Shown in pieces: positions 45,091 to 53,976 of a DNA stretch of 64,000 bases. The notes under the pieces are model-generated. The model saw only the letters and a program-made list of their open reading frames with translations, made no database searches and had not been told where the DNA came from. Position 1 is the first letter of the stretch. Every line of letters starts with the position of its first letter. The position numbers and the translations under genes were made by a program. Origin of the DNA: CALCKU01 sp964534845 (GTDB taxonomy: Bacteria > Pseudomonadota > Alphaproteobacteria > Caulobacterales > Maricaulaceae); NCBI GenBank assembly GCA_964534845.1, contig CAZHPV010000009.1, positions 1 to 64,000 on the forward strand, given 5' to 3'.

Positions 45091-47078
45091 CAGGGTTTTG
45101 CATCATACCATATGGGAGATGTCCAAGCCCGTTCTTGCAAGGTCGCAGGAACGTCAGGATGGCGCTCAACACCCGCCTTTAGCGCATCCCATGTTGTCCA
45201 GCGACAGGTTGGGTTTTCCAGCACACGCACATAATAAGCCGCAGAAACATCAGGGTTAAAGTCGGGGTCTTGCCAAAGGGCTTTTAGTTCGGGATCGCCT
45301 TTATCAGTTGAAATAGAACAATCTGTCAGATCAACGCTTGCCCCGTTATCAGGACATCGATGCGTCGCCTTGTCCGGTACGCCGCCGTCAGAACAGGCAA
45401 TGTCGTAAAGCTTTTCTTGGGGCTTTCCGCCTTCGTGCCACGACTTGATAACTTGTAAACGCTGCAAAGGCGCATTGCGTGGGTCGCGCATAGCCCAAGC
45501 CAGAAATTGCGGAAAAGCCTCGCCCGACCTTAAGCCGGCTCCGTTTAATTCACCACCCATTGGCACAGCGGCCGCCCCCGCAAGCGCTGATAGATGGGTG
45601 TTCTCGAGCATAGCGGGTGTAAAGTTTGTGCCTGCGTAAAATTTGACCTTAAGACGCGGCCCGGATGTGGCATAGGTCTCCCGGCGTTCCATCGCCTCGT
45701 AAATCGCTTCCCGCGTATTTTCATGCGCCCAGACAGCCGCCAGACCCGAAGCACCCCATTTGGTAAACCAGTCTTCTGCATTGGGATTGCGCTCGACCTT
45801 TTCCCAGCTCTTCGCGCCGCCCGGCGGAACAGAACCGCGCGCTTCCGGGGTGCCGTCAACAATCCCGACTTTTGACCAATAATCCTGCTCATCAAAAGCG
45901 CCGCCTGCAACATGCGTATCAGAGGCCGCTATAAAACCGAATTTATAAGGATTCGTGCCCGTCTGGCGCTCTAGAGCAAATCCATTGGCCAAAGCTTCGC
46001 GAATATAGCTGCCATTTATCTTGGAGGTAACCTGCGAGCTTAACAGCTTTTCATAAATTTCGAAATTTGCCCATTCATCATTGGGCGAGAGTGCCGGATG
46101 GGTCTCGGAGGTGCCTTTAACCTGCGTAAGCTCTACAAGAGGTTCATTGCGAATACGCTGTTGACTATAGGCCGCGTCCATCACGCCGCCGTCATAGGTT
46201 TTTAACGCGAACATCTCGCCGTCCGAAACATTGCTATTATGGGGAATCGACATAACATCCCGACCCTGCGTGCGTTCATCGTCCATCCAGTCCCATAAAT
46301 CTTCGGGGTTCGGACTATCCAGAACCGAAAAGAGCCGCTTCGGTGCCGCGTCTTTAAATACGACATTGCGGTGTAAATTACCGCCAATAAAACTTTCATC
46401 GCCCCGTCCCTGCGTTGTGACAGACGTATATTCATAAGCGGCGAAGGTCGTTAGTTTTCCGGGGGCGTAATGTTTATCCGCCGTAGCGACTGTGTTCTGC
46501 CATGTTTGGTCAATGAGCGCACGATCATAAATTTCATCAAATGGCACCCCGCTACGTACAGAGCCGCCAATGCGCGCAAAAGCAGCAATGATTTTATCGG
46601 GGTCCTGAGAGAACATATCTTGGGACATTTCCAGATCATTTAAGGGATGTCCCTTCGTATCCATAGCAGGTAAAATCCCCATATAGGCCCCGTGATCTGT
46701 CGTTGCGACAAAATCTAGCGGCTCTCCGCCAAGCGTAATGTCAAAGCCTGAGGGATGGCGTACGCTCTCGCCCTTGGCAAATCTGTAAACATCATCCGGC
46801 GTACTGCGCACATTGAATATATAAGCGTCAAAAGAATTTTTAGTGTGGATATGCAAGTCCCCGAAATAAACGTTTTTTGCCCCTGCAAGCTGTCCGTCAC
46901 CGATTGCACTCTCAATAACATTGGAGCTTTGTTCCGATTGTTTTTCAGATTTAACCGTCGCGCTTTCCTGGGTACAGGCGCCTAAAAAAAGTACGCTCAA
47001 CGCCGTACAAAAAGCGGTTGTAGATGAAAGGGACTGGGCCGTAAGTCTGCGCACAGAACGGCAAGGCGGATAAGACAT
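45090..47078 (-). CDS. DUF3604 lipoprotein
   Basis: A 662-residue exported protein. The lipoprotein signal ends at LFLGAC (Cys35). A DUF3604 domain covers the rest. It has the PHP-like NVYFGDLHIHTKNSFDAYIF at about 69-88, FVATTDHGAYMG, and SIPHNSNVSDGEMF, whose His and Asp residues look like a metal site. The family is undescribed biochemically as far as I know but is expanded in marine bacteria. PHP homology suggests a metal-dependent phosphoesterase or other hydrolase. First gene of the operon leading to the PPIase, HupE and PQQ dehydrogenase. Confidence 0.88.
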   Translation of the reverse strand: MSYPPCRSVRRLTAQSLSSTTAFCTALSVLFLGACTQESATVKSEKQSEQSSNVIESAIGDGQLAGAKNVYFGDLHIHTKNSFDAYIFNVRSTPDDVYRFAKGESVRHPSGFDITLGGEPLDFVATTDHGAYMGILPAMDTKGHPLNDLEMSQDMFSQDPDKIIAAFARIGGSVRSGVPFDEIYDRALIDQTWQNTVATADKHYAPGKLTTFAAYEYTSVTTQGRGDESFIGGNLHRNVVFKDAAPKRLFSVLDSPNPEDLWDWMDDERTQGRDVMSIPHNSNVSDGEMFALKTYDGGVMDAAYSQQRIRNEPLVELTQVKGTSETHPALSPNDEWANFEIYEKLLSSQVTSKINGSYIREALANGFALERQTGTNPYKFGFIAASDTHVAGGAFDEQDYWSKVGIVDGTPEARGSVPPGGAKSWEKVERNPNAEDWFTKWGASGLAAVWAHENTREAIYEAMERRETYATSGPRLKVKFYAGTNFTPAMLENTHLSALAGAAAVPMGGELNGAGLRSGEAFPQFLAWAMRDPRNAPLQRLQVIKSWHEGGKPQEKLYDIACSDGGVPDKATHRCPDNGASVDLTDCSISTDKGDPELKALWQDPDFNPDVSAAYYVRVLENPTCRWTTWDALKAGVERHPDVPATLQERAWTSPIWYDAKP

Positions 47079-47174
47079 TGTTTTTCCCCATATTGTATTT
47101 ATTTTGGGATCAAACTAGGAGCAATCAAAGTTCGAGGCAATAGATTTCCAATTCTGGCCACAAAAGCAGGTGTG

Positions 47175-48155
47175 CTATTCAGGAATGAATACCGGACGAA
47201 TAACAGGCTCTCCCTGAAAAGATCGATAGCGCTTTACCTCATAACCCTGTTCGCGAAACTGCGCCTGTAGGCTATGATCTCCCAGCAAATGTCCTATACC
47301 CACAGCGACAAAACCTGTGCCGCTTCCTTCCATAAAAGGCAATAAGTCTTGGGTCCATCTTATATTACGATCAATGAAAAGCGCCTGATACATATCTGGC
47401 GATTTTGCTGCTGCGGCTTTAATCACCTTATCGGTCAAAAACGCCGCATTTCCCGTCGCCCAAGCCTGCGCGACCTTTCGGGCATTTTCACCAAGCTGGT
47501 TAAAGCGGGTGAGCGTTTCGACCAATATTGTCATTTGCACAAATTCGGGCTGATCGGCAGACAGTCGGAGCTGTTGCTCGATTGTATCAAGATAGCGAAT
47601 GTTTTTTTGCAAGCGGCGCGCCCGGCTCTTTAAAGCTTCATCCGCGGAGATATCGCCCGAAAGCCCGTCTTGGGTTGCCGCTGACAAATTAAGCAATTCG
47701 CCCGCCAACCAAGGTTTCATAGAGTCCAGCACCCGCAATTCAATATCGCTATTATGGGCCGCGGCGGACAAGAGTTTTAACTGGTAACTATCCAAGCGGT
47801 CAGACAGGCGTTGCCCGTCTTTGAAAAAGCCCAGTGAGGCGGTTAAAACCGAGGCCTTTAATTTGGCCGCATCATCACTTGGAACTTCGAAAAAAACCGT
47901 CCCTGACTGATTGAACACGTCGCGCATATCATCATGTTGCCAGGATAATTCCGGCGGCAATAAATGGACGGTGCCGTAGAGATAAAGCTTGCTGTCAACG
48001 TCTTCGACCACCCATATTGGCGGAGCGTCATTTCTCTTACGCGCGGCGCTCACCCGGTCATTCACATCCACAGCCTGATCACACGCCGCCAATATAACAG
48101 CCAGCCCCAATACAGCAAAAACATTCAATAGGGATTTAATTAGGGTCTGTTTCAC
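47175..48155 (-). CDS. TraB/GumN family lipoprotein, second copy
   Basis: A 326-residue lipoprotein (signal ends VILAAC, Cys25). The TraB/GumN domain has LYLYGTVHLLPPELSW, DSMKPWLAGELL and a C-terminal FVAVGIGHLLGDHSL. Order and spacing match the copy at 3489-4517, but the sequence has diverged considerably; for example GTAHL is GIGHL here. The substrate is unknown. The gene ends 96 bases before the DUF3604 operon start, on the same strand. Confidence 0.83.
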   Translation of the reverse strand: MKQTLIKSLLNVFAVLGLAVILAACDQAVDVNDRVSAARKRNDAPPIWVVEDVDSKLYLYGTVHLLPPELSWQHDDMRDVFNQSGTVFFEVPSDDAAKLKASVLTASLGFFKDGQRLSDRLDSYQLKLLSAAAHNSDIELRVLDSMKPWLAGELLNLSAATQDGLSGDISADEALKSRARRLQKNIRYLDTIEQQLRLSADQPEFVQMTILVETLTRFNQLGENARKVAQAWATGNAAFLTDKVIKAAAAKSPDMYQALFIDRNIRWTQDLLPFMEGSGTGFVAVGIGHLLGDHSLQAQFREQGYEVKRYRSFQGEPVIRPVFIPE

Positions 48156-48350
48156 GCTTGAGGATCTTTATATTTGGGGCATTATGTCAATGGATATCCG
48201 AAGGGTGGGTCTAACCGGGCCCTGTTTTATACGGCGATACATATAGGATAGAACGTCACGTGCAAGACCAAAGGGCGCATTATTTATATGACCGCTTTCG
48301 AAGACACCCCTTGCTTTGGCAGGTTTGTCGGCTTAAAAGCGCGCGCAAAC

Positions 48351-48427
<77 letters not shown>

Positions 48428-48558
48428 TTAAAAGCAATAACTTAGCTTCATTTAAAATCACCAATAAATTTAAAATAATCACACCGTAACCGTGTACTAC
48501 TCATAAAAGGCAAGGCGGGCCTTAGCTCAGCGTCCTACTTTGGCCGCCCTCTCCCCAC

Positions 48559-48945
48559 CTATCTTTCCGCATCGGGCCTTGTAAGGATGAACAGCGCGAC
48601 GCAACTCAGTATCACTGCTTGAAGGCCGAGCACCCAGAGCGGGGCTTTCAGCACGGCGGAGAGCGCCAGTACGGCGGCCATAGAGATTATCGCTGCGCCT
48701 TTGGCCCGCTTAGCTATAGCGCCGTGCTCTTGCCAGTCCTTAATCAGCGCGCCAAAGACCTTATGCTCCAAGAGCCAGCGATGCAGGCGCGGAGAAGAGC
48801 GCGCAAAGGCATAGGCGGCGACCAGCAAAAACACCGTTGTCGGCATTAAGGGCAGCACTACGCCAATCCCCGCCAGCCCGACGCAAAGCAGCCCAAGACA
48901 GAGCCACGCCCCGCGCGTGGCAGAATATTTTTGCTCTTTATCCAT
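48559..48945 (-). CDS. DUF454 (YbaN) family inner-membrane protein
   Basis: A 128-residue protein of the YbaN/DUF454 family. It has four likely membrane segments: two in the first half, with GLAGIGVVLPLMPTTVFLL, and two near the end. The conserved stretch RSSPRLHRWLLEHKVFGALI followed by KDWQEHGAI lies between them. Function unknown. The position beside a small membrane protein on the other strand may be coincidental. Confidence 0.88.
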   Translation of the reverse strand: MDKEQKYSATRGAWLCLGLLCVGLAGIGVVLPLMPTTVFLLVAAYAFARSSPRLHRWLLEHKVFGALIKDWQEHGAIAKRAKGAAIISMAAVLALSAVLKAPLWVLGLQAVILSCVALFILTRPDAER

Positions 48946-49023
48946 GCGGTGATTATCGTTTGAAATTACAAAAAATACAAAGCATAAAGCATAGAAATAA
49001 TTAAGGGGCTTTCAGACAGAATC

Positions 49024-49209
49024 GTGGACACGGAAAAACAAAAAAATCCGCTTAGTAAATACTCACCTTGGCGCGCCATCCGCTATATCAAAGCCCATAA
49101 GAAAGAACTCTTCTGGGTCTGGATTGCCTATCAGTCGATTAAAGGCATGGCGACCCTCACCCTCATCTGGATACCGCTCTGGCTGGTCTGGAAAAAAAGC
49201 GGCGGCTAA
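49024..49209 (+). CDS. Small single-span membrane protein, unknown
   Basis: A 61-residue frame starting at GTG. It has a Lys-rich N-terminus (SPWRAIRYIKAHKKELFWVW) and a hydrophobic C-terminal segment (MATLTLIWIPLWLVW) followed by KKSGG, which fits a single membrane span with positive ends. No family is recognised. The start is uncertain because there is no strong ribosome-binding site. A stem-loop overlaps its stop codon (GCGGCTAA / TTAGCCGC, about 49201-49219). Confidence 0.5.
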   Translation: MDTEKQKNPLSKYSPWRAIRYIKAHKKELFWVWIAYQSIKGMATLTLIWIPLWLVWKKSGG

Positions 49210-49688
49210 GCTTTAGCCGCAGCTCCGCCTTCCTGCTCAATCAACGGTCGTGAGTTTAATGTAGGGTGGGCCACATTGTCTACTCCATCTTGGTGTGAGA
49301 ATTTATAGGGTTTGATTGAAATTTCGCGGCGCGATTATAGGTCAATATGTGCAGCAACGCCCTCTCGCCTTCGATTTCAAAGATGAACTGAATATGAACA
49401 AAAAAACATCGCTCGCTTGTTTCGCATATTTGAGGACAATGCCCGCTTTCAAACATCAGATGATTTTGTATTGAAAATATATCACGTCTTAAATCTTGGG
49501 GGTTGAGGGTGATACATCAAGTCATTCCACGGCTTGATGTTGAGAATTCGGCCTTGTGGGGAGGCCGGATTTTTCACAAAAACGGAGGCACGTATCGGGA
49601 AATGAGTTATTTCAGGCTTTGCGGCTAGTGACACAACGATAACGACACTTTTCCATAATGTGTTTAACAGCTTAAAAAAGGAGATAAA
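49210..49688. other. 479-base non-coding region with two hairpins
   Basis: No coding frame is credible. Two hairpins occur close together: CATCAAG / CTTGATG (about 49515-49539) and TTCGGCC / GGCCGGA (about 49547-49569), the second followed by a short T run. This could be the 3' part of a small RNA or a terminator for something upstream. A GTAGGGTGGGCCAC stretch near 49261 looks non-random, but I cannot match it to a known repeat family. Confidence 0.35.
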
Positions 49689-50006
49689 ATGGCTGATCCA
49701 AAAGACTATATAGAAGACGTAAAACGCTATGCGGCTGATGCAGAGCTGGACCATGTTAAAAAGGTCGTAAATTACTGCGGCATTGCTCTGCGTAACCGTG
49801 ACTCATCACTGGTTTCTTGTTCGGACGAAACTGAGAAAAACCGGGTGCGTGACGGATTTTGTGCCAAGAAATTGGGTATGGACGCAACAGAAGCGAGTGC
49901 TGCGATTGACGCCGTATGCGCAACAATGAAGCAAGACCGCAATAAGCAGCGTGTGACGTTCTATTACCTTCTCGCTAAAAATGCAGGCAAGCTCGGCTCT
50001 CTTTAA
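49689..50006 (+). CDS. DUF2853 family protein
   Basis: A 105-residue soluble protein matching DUF2853: the N-terminal KDYIEDVKRYAADAELDHV, central GIALRNRDSSLVS and C-terminal RNKQRVTFYYLLAKNAGKL are characteristic. It is predicted all-helical. Four cysteines (30, 44, 58, 77) are present, more than I expect for this family. The function is unknown. AAAGGAGAT before the ATG is a strong ribosome-binding site. A short terminator follows. Confidence 0.85.
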   Translation: MADPKDYIEDVKRYAADAELDHVKKVVNYCGIALRNRDSSLVSCSDETEKNRVRDGFCAKKLGMDATEASAAIDAVCATMKQDRNKQRVTFYYLLAKNAGKLGSL

Positions 50007-50020
50007 CGCAGACACAGCTT

Positions 50021-50055
50021 TAACCCTCTTTATGATTGAGGGTGATTTTATTTTG
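50021..50055 (+). terminator. Probable terminator after the DUF2853 gene
   Basis: ACCCTC (50023-50028) pairs with GAGGGT (50038-50043), followed by GATTTTATTTT. The stem is short but well placed, 15 bases after the stop codon. Confidence 0.6.
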
Positions 50056-50141
50056 TAGAAAAAGCGCAAATATGCGCTCGGTTTTTTAATCTGAGCGCAT
50101 AGCTTTTTGAATTATTAGCATATAACATGGATTGGGGCACT

Positions 50142-50154
50142 GGAGGGGACTTTG
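50142..50154 (+). promoter_or_regulatory. Ribosome-binding site deciding a TTG start
   Basis: GGAGG at 50142-50146 lies five bases before the TTG at 50152, the ideal distance. The first in-frame ATG, at 50164, is 17 bases away. This favours TTG as the start of the cyclase-like sensor. Confidence 0.65.
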
Positions 50155-52317
50155 CTTAAATTTATGTCGATTCGGTCTAAATTACTGATATTAATGCTTC
50201 TCGTTGGCTTGATAAGTGCGGCCGTTGTCGGGAGCTTATCCTATAAAAATGCCAAAACGTCTCTGACCCAGACAATTTATGATCAGTTAACGGCTACGCG
50301 CGAGACGAAGAAACGCCAGACCGAAAACTACTTCAAAGATCAATTAACGGCTTTCGAGGTTTTGTCGAACCAAGGACAAGTCGCAGACGCTTTAGAACAA
50401 TTTAATCGTGCCTTTCATACAGATGTGCCTGCACTGAGTTCAGACTCAAATGCAAAGCTAAAAGAATTTTACATAACAGACTTTCTGGCCAAGCTGGCTC
50501 AAAATAGTTCAGGCGAGCCCGTATTGGACACTTATTATCCAACCAGCCCAGCAGCGCTATACCTACAAGCACAGTTCATTTCAGAAAACCCCGCGGAAAC
50601 AGGCAATAAAGAAGCTTTGGTAAGTCCCAATAAGGTTGGGACGAATGAATTAGACGAAGGCCCCTATGCCCGCGCACATGCGGCTTTCCATCCGCTATTT
50701 GTGCGCATGCTGAACAAGCTGGAATATTACGATATTTTTCTAATCGACCATAAAACGGGGGACATTGTTTATAGTGTTTACAAAGAAGCTGATTATGCGA
50801 CGAGCTTAACGACTGGCCCTTATAAATTTACAGGTCTTGCACGGGCGTTTGAACGCGTGCGTAGAAATCCGGAATTCGGGAAAGTGGTCATTGTAGATTT
50901 TGATCATTATGCACCGTCCTATAATAAGCCAGCGGCCTTTATGGCGACACCTGTTTTCGAAGGCACAACACTTCGCGGCATCATTGCGGCACAGCTCAAT
51001 ATTGATGCTATTAACGGGTTTATGACATCGGAGGGAAATTGGACAGAAGAAGGCATGGGGACCTCCGGGGAAGTCTATTTGGTTGGCGGCGATAAAAGCC
51101 TACGGACGTCAAGTCGGTTTTTGATCGAAGACAAGCCGGGTTATATTTCAGCCCTACGCAATGCCGCCGTACCCTCAGACAAGATCATGCTTATCGAAAA
51201 CACAGGCATCGCTATACTCAATCAGCCTGTGACGACCATTGCCTCAGAAAACGCCCTGCGCGGCCAAAGCGATACAGAAATTGTGCAAGATTACCGGGGC
51301 GTCGATGTCTTATCCTCTTATGCTCCGATTGAAATCGGGGGTATGCGATGGGCGATTTTGGCTGAAAAAGATGTAGCTGAAGCTATGGCGCCGCTGCATA
51401 ATTTGCGCAATCAACTACTTTTGATCCTTGGTGCAATAGCGATTGCGGTGACGTTGTTTTCCCTTCTCGCCGCTGAAATTTTCTCTCGACCTATCGCTAA
51501 ATTGGAAACATATGTTGATCGTTTCTCGGGTGGAGATACCGATATAGAGCTTGATACATCGGGAACAGATGAATTTTCGTCTCTCTCTCGGGCGTTTAAT
51601 ACGATGATCGCGGAAATTAAAGGTCACAATGAAATTATTGAAACCAAAAATCTTGAAAATGAAAGATTGTTACGCACAGTTCTGCCTGATGTAATTGCTG
51701 ACCGCGTACGCGGCGGCGAGGTGGCTATCGGGGAAACGTTTGAAAATGTCACGGTCGTCTACGCAACAATCGGACGGTTTGCAGAAATCATGGCCGATGT
51801 TTCAGCAGGAGAAATGATCAGTCTTCTCAATGAGTTGATTGATGCCTTTGATGAAGCATCAGAACGACATGGCGTGGAGCGTATTAGCACAATCGGTGAT
51901 GTATATCTTGCAGCGTGTGGCCTACCCATCCCTCGGCTGGATCATACACGTAGGGCGCTTGAATTGGCGCAAGAGATGGTCACAATCGTTCGCCGATTTA
52001 ACCGAACCCATGACTTGAATCTGACGATTAGCATCGGCCTTGCAACAGGTGAGGTTGACGCGGGCATCGTCGGCAAACGCAAATTTGTTTATGAGATTTT
52101 AGGTGAGAGCGTCACGCTTTCACGTCTGCTGGCGACTGAAAGCCCGATTGATACAATCTCGGTGACAGAAGCCACATTTGCAAATGCCAAAAGTCAGGAT
52201 ATTTTTAAACGGGCTGGCGATTTAAAATCGGATAGCTATGGTGATGTGAAGCGCTGGATCACGTCGCCGCCCAAATTAATCGATGACAAGGCGAGCAAGA
52301 AAAAAGGGCTTACTTAA
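50152..52317 (+). CDS. Transmembrane sensor with degenerate class III nucleotide-cyclase domain
   Basis: A 721-residue membrane protein. TM1 is at about 10-32, a large Cache-like periplasmic sensor at 33-415, TM2 at about 420-442, and a HAMP linker at about 443-500. The RTVLPDVIADRVRGGE linker and a class III cyclase homology domain (about 520-700) follow. The fold motifs are recognisable, but key residues are changed. Thr539 replaces the first metal Asp (VYATIG instead of FADIV-type). Ser579 replaces the base-recognising Lys (STIGD), Glu648 its Asp partner, and Thr655 the transition-state Asn; Arg658 sits one position early. Only the second metal Asp583 clearly remains. It is probably not a normal cyclase. 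It is coupled to the MscS-like channel by a one-base overlap. Confidence 0.88.
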   Translation: MLKFMSIRSKLLILMLLVGLISAAVVGSLSYKNAKTSLTQTIYDQLTATRETKKRQTENYFKDQLTAFEVLSNQGQVADALEQFNRAFHTDVPALSSDSNAKLKEFYITDFLAKLAQNSSGEPVLDTYYPTSPAALYLQAQFISENPAETGNKEALVSPNKVGTNELDEGPYARAHAAFHPLFVRMLNKLEYYDIFLIDHKTGDIVYSVYKEADYATSLTTGPYKFTGLARAFERVRRNPEFGKVVIVDFDHYAPSYNKPAAFMATPVFEGTTLRGIIAAQLNIDAINGFMTSEGNWTEEGMGTSGEVYLVGGDKSLRTSSRFLIEDKPGYISALRNAAVPSDKIMLIENTGIAILNQPVTTIASENALRGQSDTEIVQDYRGVDVLSSYAPIEIGGMRWAILAEKDVAEAMAPLHNLRNQLLLILGAIAIAVTLFSLLAAEIFSRPIAKLETYVDRFSGGDTDIELDTSGTDEFSSLSRAFNTMIAEIKGHNEIIETKNLENERLLRTVLPDVIADRVRGGEVAIGETFENVTVVYATIGRFAEIMADVSAGEMISLLNELIDAFDEASERHGVERISTIGDVYLAACGLPIPRLDHTRRALELAQEMVTIVRRFNRTHDLNLTISIGLATGEVDAGIVGKRKFVYEILGESVTLSRLLATESPIDTISVTEATFANAKSQDIFKRAGDLKSDSYGDVKRWITSPPKLIDDKASKKKGLT

Positions 52318-53831
52318 TGGACGCCCTTCCCCAATCAGCTTTACTAGCAGCCATTTGTGTCGCGATTATTTACCCGATACTGACAATTTTCATTTCTGAA
52401 ATGCAGCGTGTTCTCGGTCGAAAAAAGTCACCCTATGTCAAAGGACTAAGACAATTACAAATCACTGTTTTGCCGACCATAGCGGTTTATATTTTATTGA
52501 CCAAAGTCGCAGGTATTAATGCCTTTCCAAAGGGTGAAGATGGCAACGCTATTTCGATTGGAAACCTACCCCTTTCCGTTATCCTGACCAAAATCGTCCT
52601 GACGGCTGCGTCTATTTTCCTTATCAACAGTCTGCTGACTGCATTAAATTCCTTTCTGACAAGTCAACAAGATAAGTCATCCTTTTTAGCCAATATCCCG
52701 GGATTACTCTTGGATTTATTTCGGCTTGCGATGGTCCTTCTCGGGGCCGCTTTAATTTTCTCAATCGTTTGGGGGGCGGATCTTCAAGGCGCACTCGTCG
52801 GCCTTGGTGTTGGCGGTATTGTCCTCGGCCTTGCGCTCCAAGACACATTATCTGCGGTTTTTGCAGGCCTATCCATGGTCTCGACAAGAACGTTCAAAGA
52901 GGGCGACTGGATCATGGCTGGTGAGTATGAAGGCCGCATCGTCGGTATGGATTGGCGATCTGTAACGATTGAAACAGAACAAAAAATCTTGGCAATTGTT
53001 CCCAACTCAGAACTAGCCCAATCACCCTTTGTGGTCGAATCGTCTGACGCCATGCCTTACGGTGAGGAGGTCTCGCTCGTCCTGTCTTATGATAACGAAC
53101 CCGAACATGTAATTTCAGTCATAACAAGTGTCGCACAATCTATTCCGGGCGTTTTGCAAGACCCACCCCTCGAAGTCGAAGTTCTTGATTATACAGATAA
53201 AGGCATTGAGTATGAGCTCATGTTCTTTGTCGCTGACCGGGGCGATGCATGGAAAGTACGCTCAGATTTTCTGCGGCGGTTTTGGTATGTGGCTAAGCGT
53301 GAGAGTCTTTTTCATTCGGGAGGGCACAACTTACATTTCCAAACAATACCACCACAAACGGTCCCTTTCAAATCGCGTTATGAGGCTCTTTCTTCTCATC
53401 CTATTTTTGATAACTCCAAAGAGGGGCTTGAAGACCTTGTGACAGCTAGCCGTGTTGAGGATTATGGTTTTGAAGAAAATATGATCGCGATAGGCGAAAA
53501 GCTAAACCGCGTTTTTATTCCAATTCTCGGATCGATTGACGTTATTAGCGCGACAGGTGACATTTTATCGAGCATAGAAGCGGGCGATTTTTATATCTCG
53601 CGCGCACTCCTCAAAGGCACAGACAGTCCGGTCACATTACGCTCTGGTGCGCATTGTAAAGCTATTGTCCTGGACGGGCAGGACCTACTGGCCTTTACGG
53701 ATAAAAACCCAATGGCCGCCAATCAAATCGAGCATTTGATAGAGCAACGCGAAAATGAATTAGCCCGCCAAGGCGGCGTGGTTACAAATTTGGATTTATC
53801 TGAGTTTCAACGCAGCGACCGTTCCGCTTAA
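52317..53831 (+). CDS. MscS-family channel with degenerate cyclic-nucleotide-binding-like domain
   Basis: A 504-residue membrane channel. Hydrophobic helices lie at about 7-28, 47-66, 85-108 and 128-153. The MscS pore helix and first beta domain span about 156-260 (LVGLGVGGIVLGLALQDTLS and FKEGDWIMAGEYEGRIVGMD). A cytosolic alpha/beta domain runs to about 350. The last 150 residues resemble a cyclic-nucleotide-binding domain (LEDLVTASRVEDYGF...AGDFYISRALLKGT). In the phosphate-binding cassette the conserved Glu is Ser428 and the conserved Arg is Ser437. Such channels (bCNG class) normally open or close on cAMP or cGMP. It is translationally coupled to the degenerate cyclase upstream. Confidence 0.87.
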   Translation: MDALPQSALLAAICVAIIYPILTIFISEMQRVLGRKKSPYVKGLRQLQITVLPTIAVYILLTKVAGINAFPKGEDGNAISIGNLPLSVILTKIVLTAASIFLINSLLTALNSFLTSQQDKSSFLANIPGLLLDLFRLAMVLLGAALIFSIVWGADLQGALVGLGVGGIVLGLALQDTLSAVFAGLSMVSTRTFKEGDWIMAGEYEGRIVGMDWRSVTIETEQKILAIVPNSELAQSPFVVESSDAMPYGEEVSLVLSYDNEPEHVISVITSVAQSIPGVLQDPPLEVEVLDYTDKGIEYELMFFVADRGDAWKVRSDFLRRFWYVAKRESLFHSGGHNLHFQTIPPQTVPFKSRYEALSSHPIFDNSKEGLEDLVTASRVEDYGFEENMIAIGEKLNRVFIPILGSIDVISATGDILSSIEAGDFYISRALLKGTDSPVTLRSGAHCKAIVLDGQDLLAFTDKNPMAANQIEHLIEQRENELARQGGVVTNLDLSEFQRSDRSA

Positions 53832-53976
53832 CCTGCATAGTATTTCGCTACCGGGGGGCATCAGTGGGCCGCCCGCATCACAGAATTGGTGACCGATATC
53901 AGGATTTGAAAGATTTAGGCCATGACTTGGACAACCCAGCCGCGGTTTAAATCAGGCTTGGACATTTAAATGGCTT

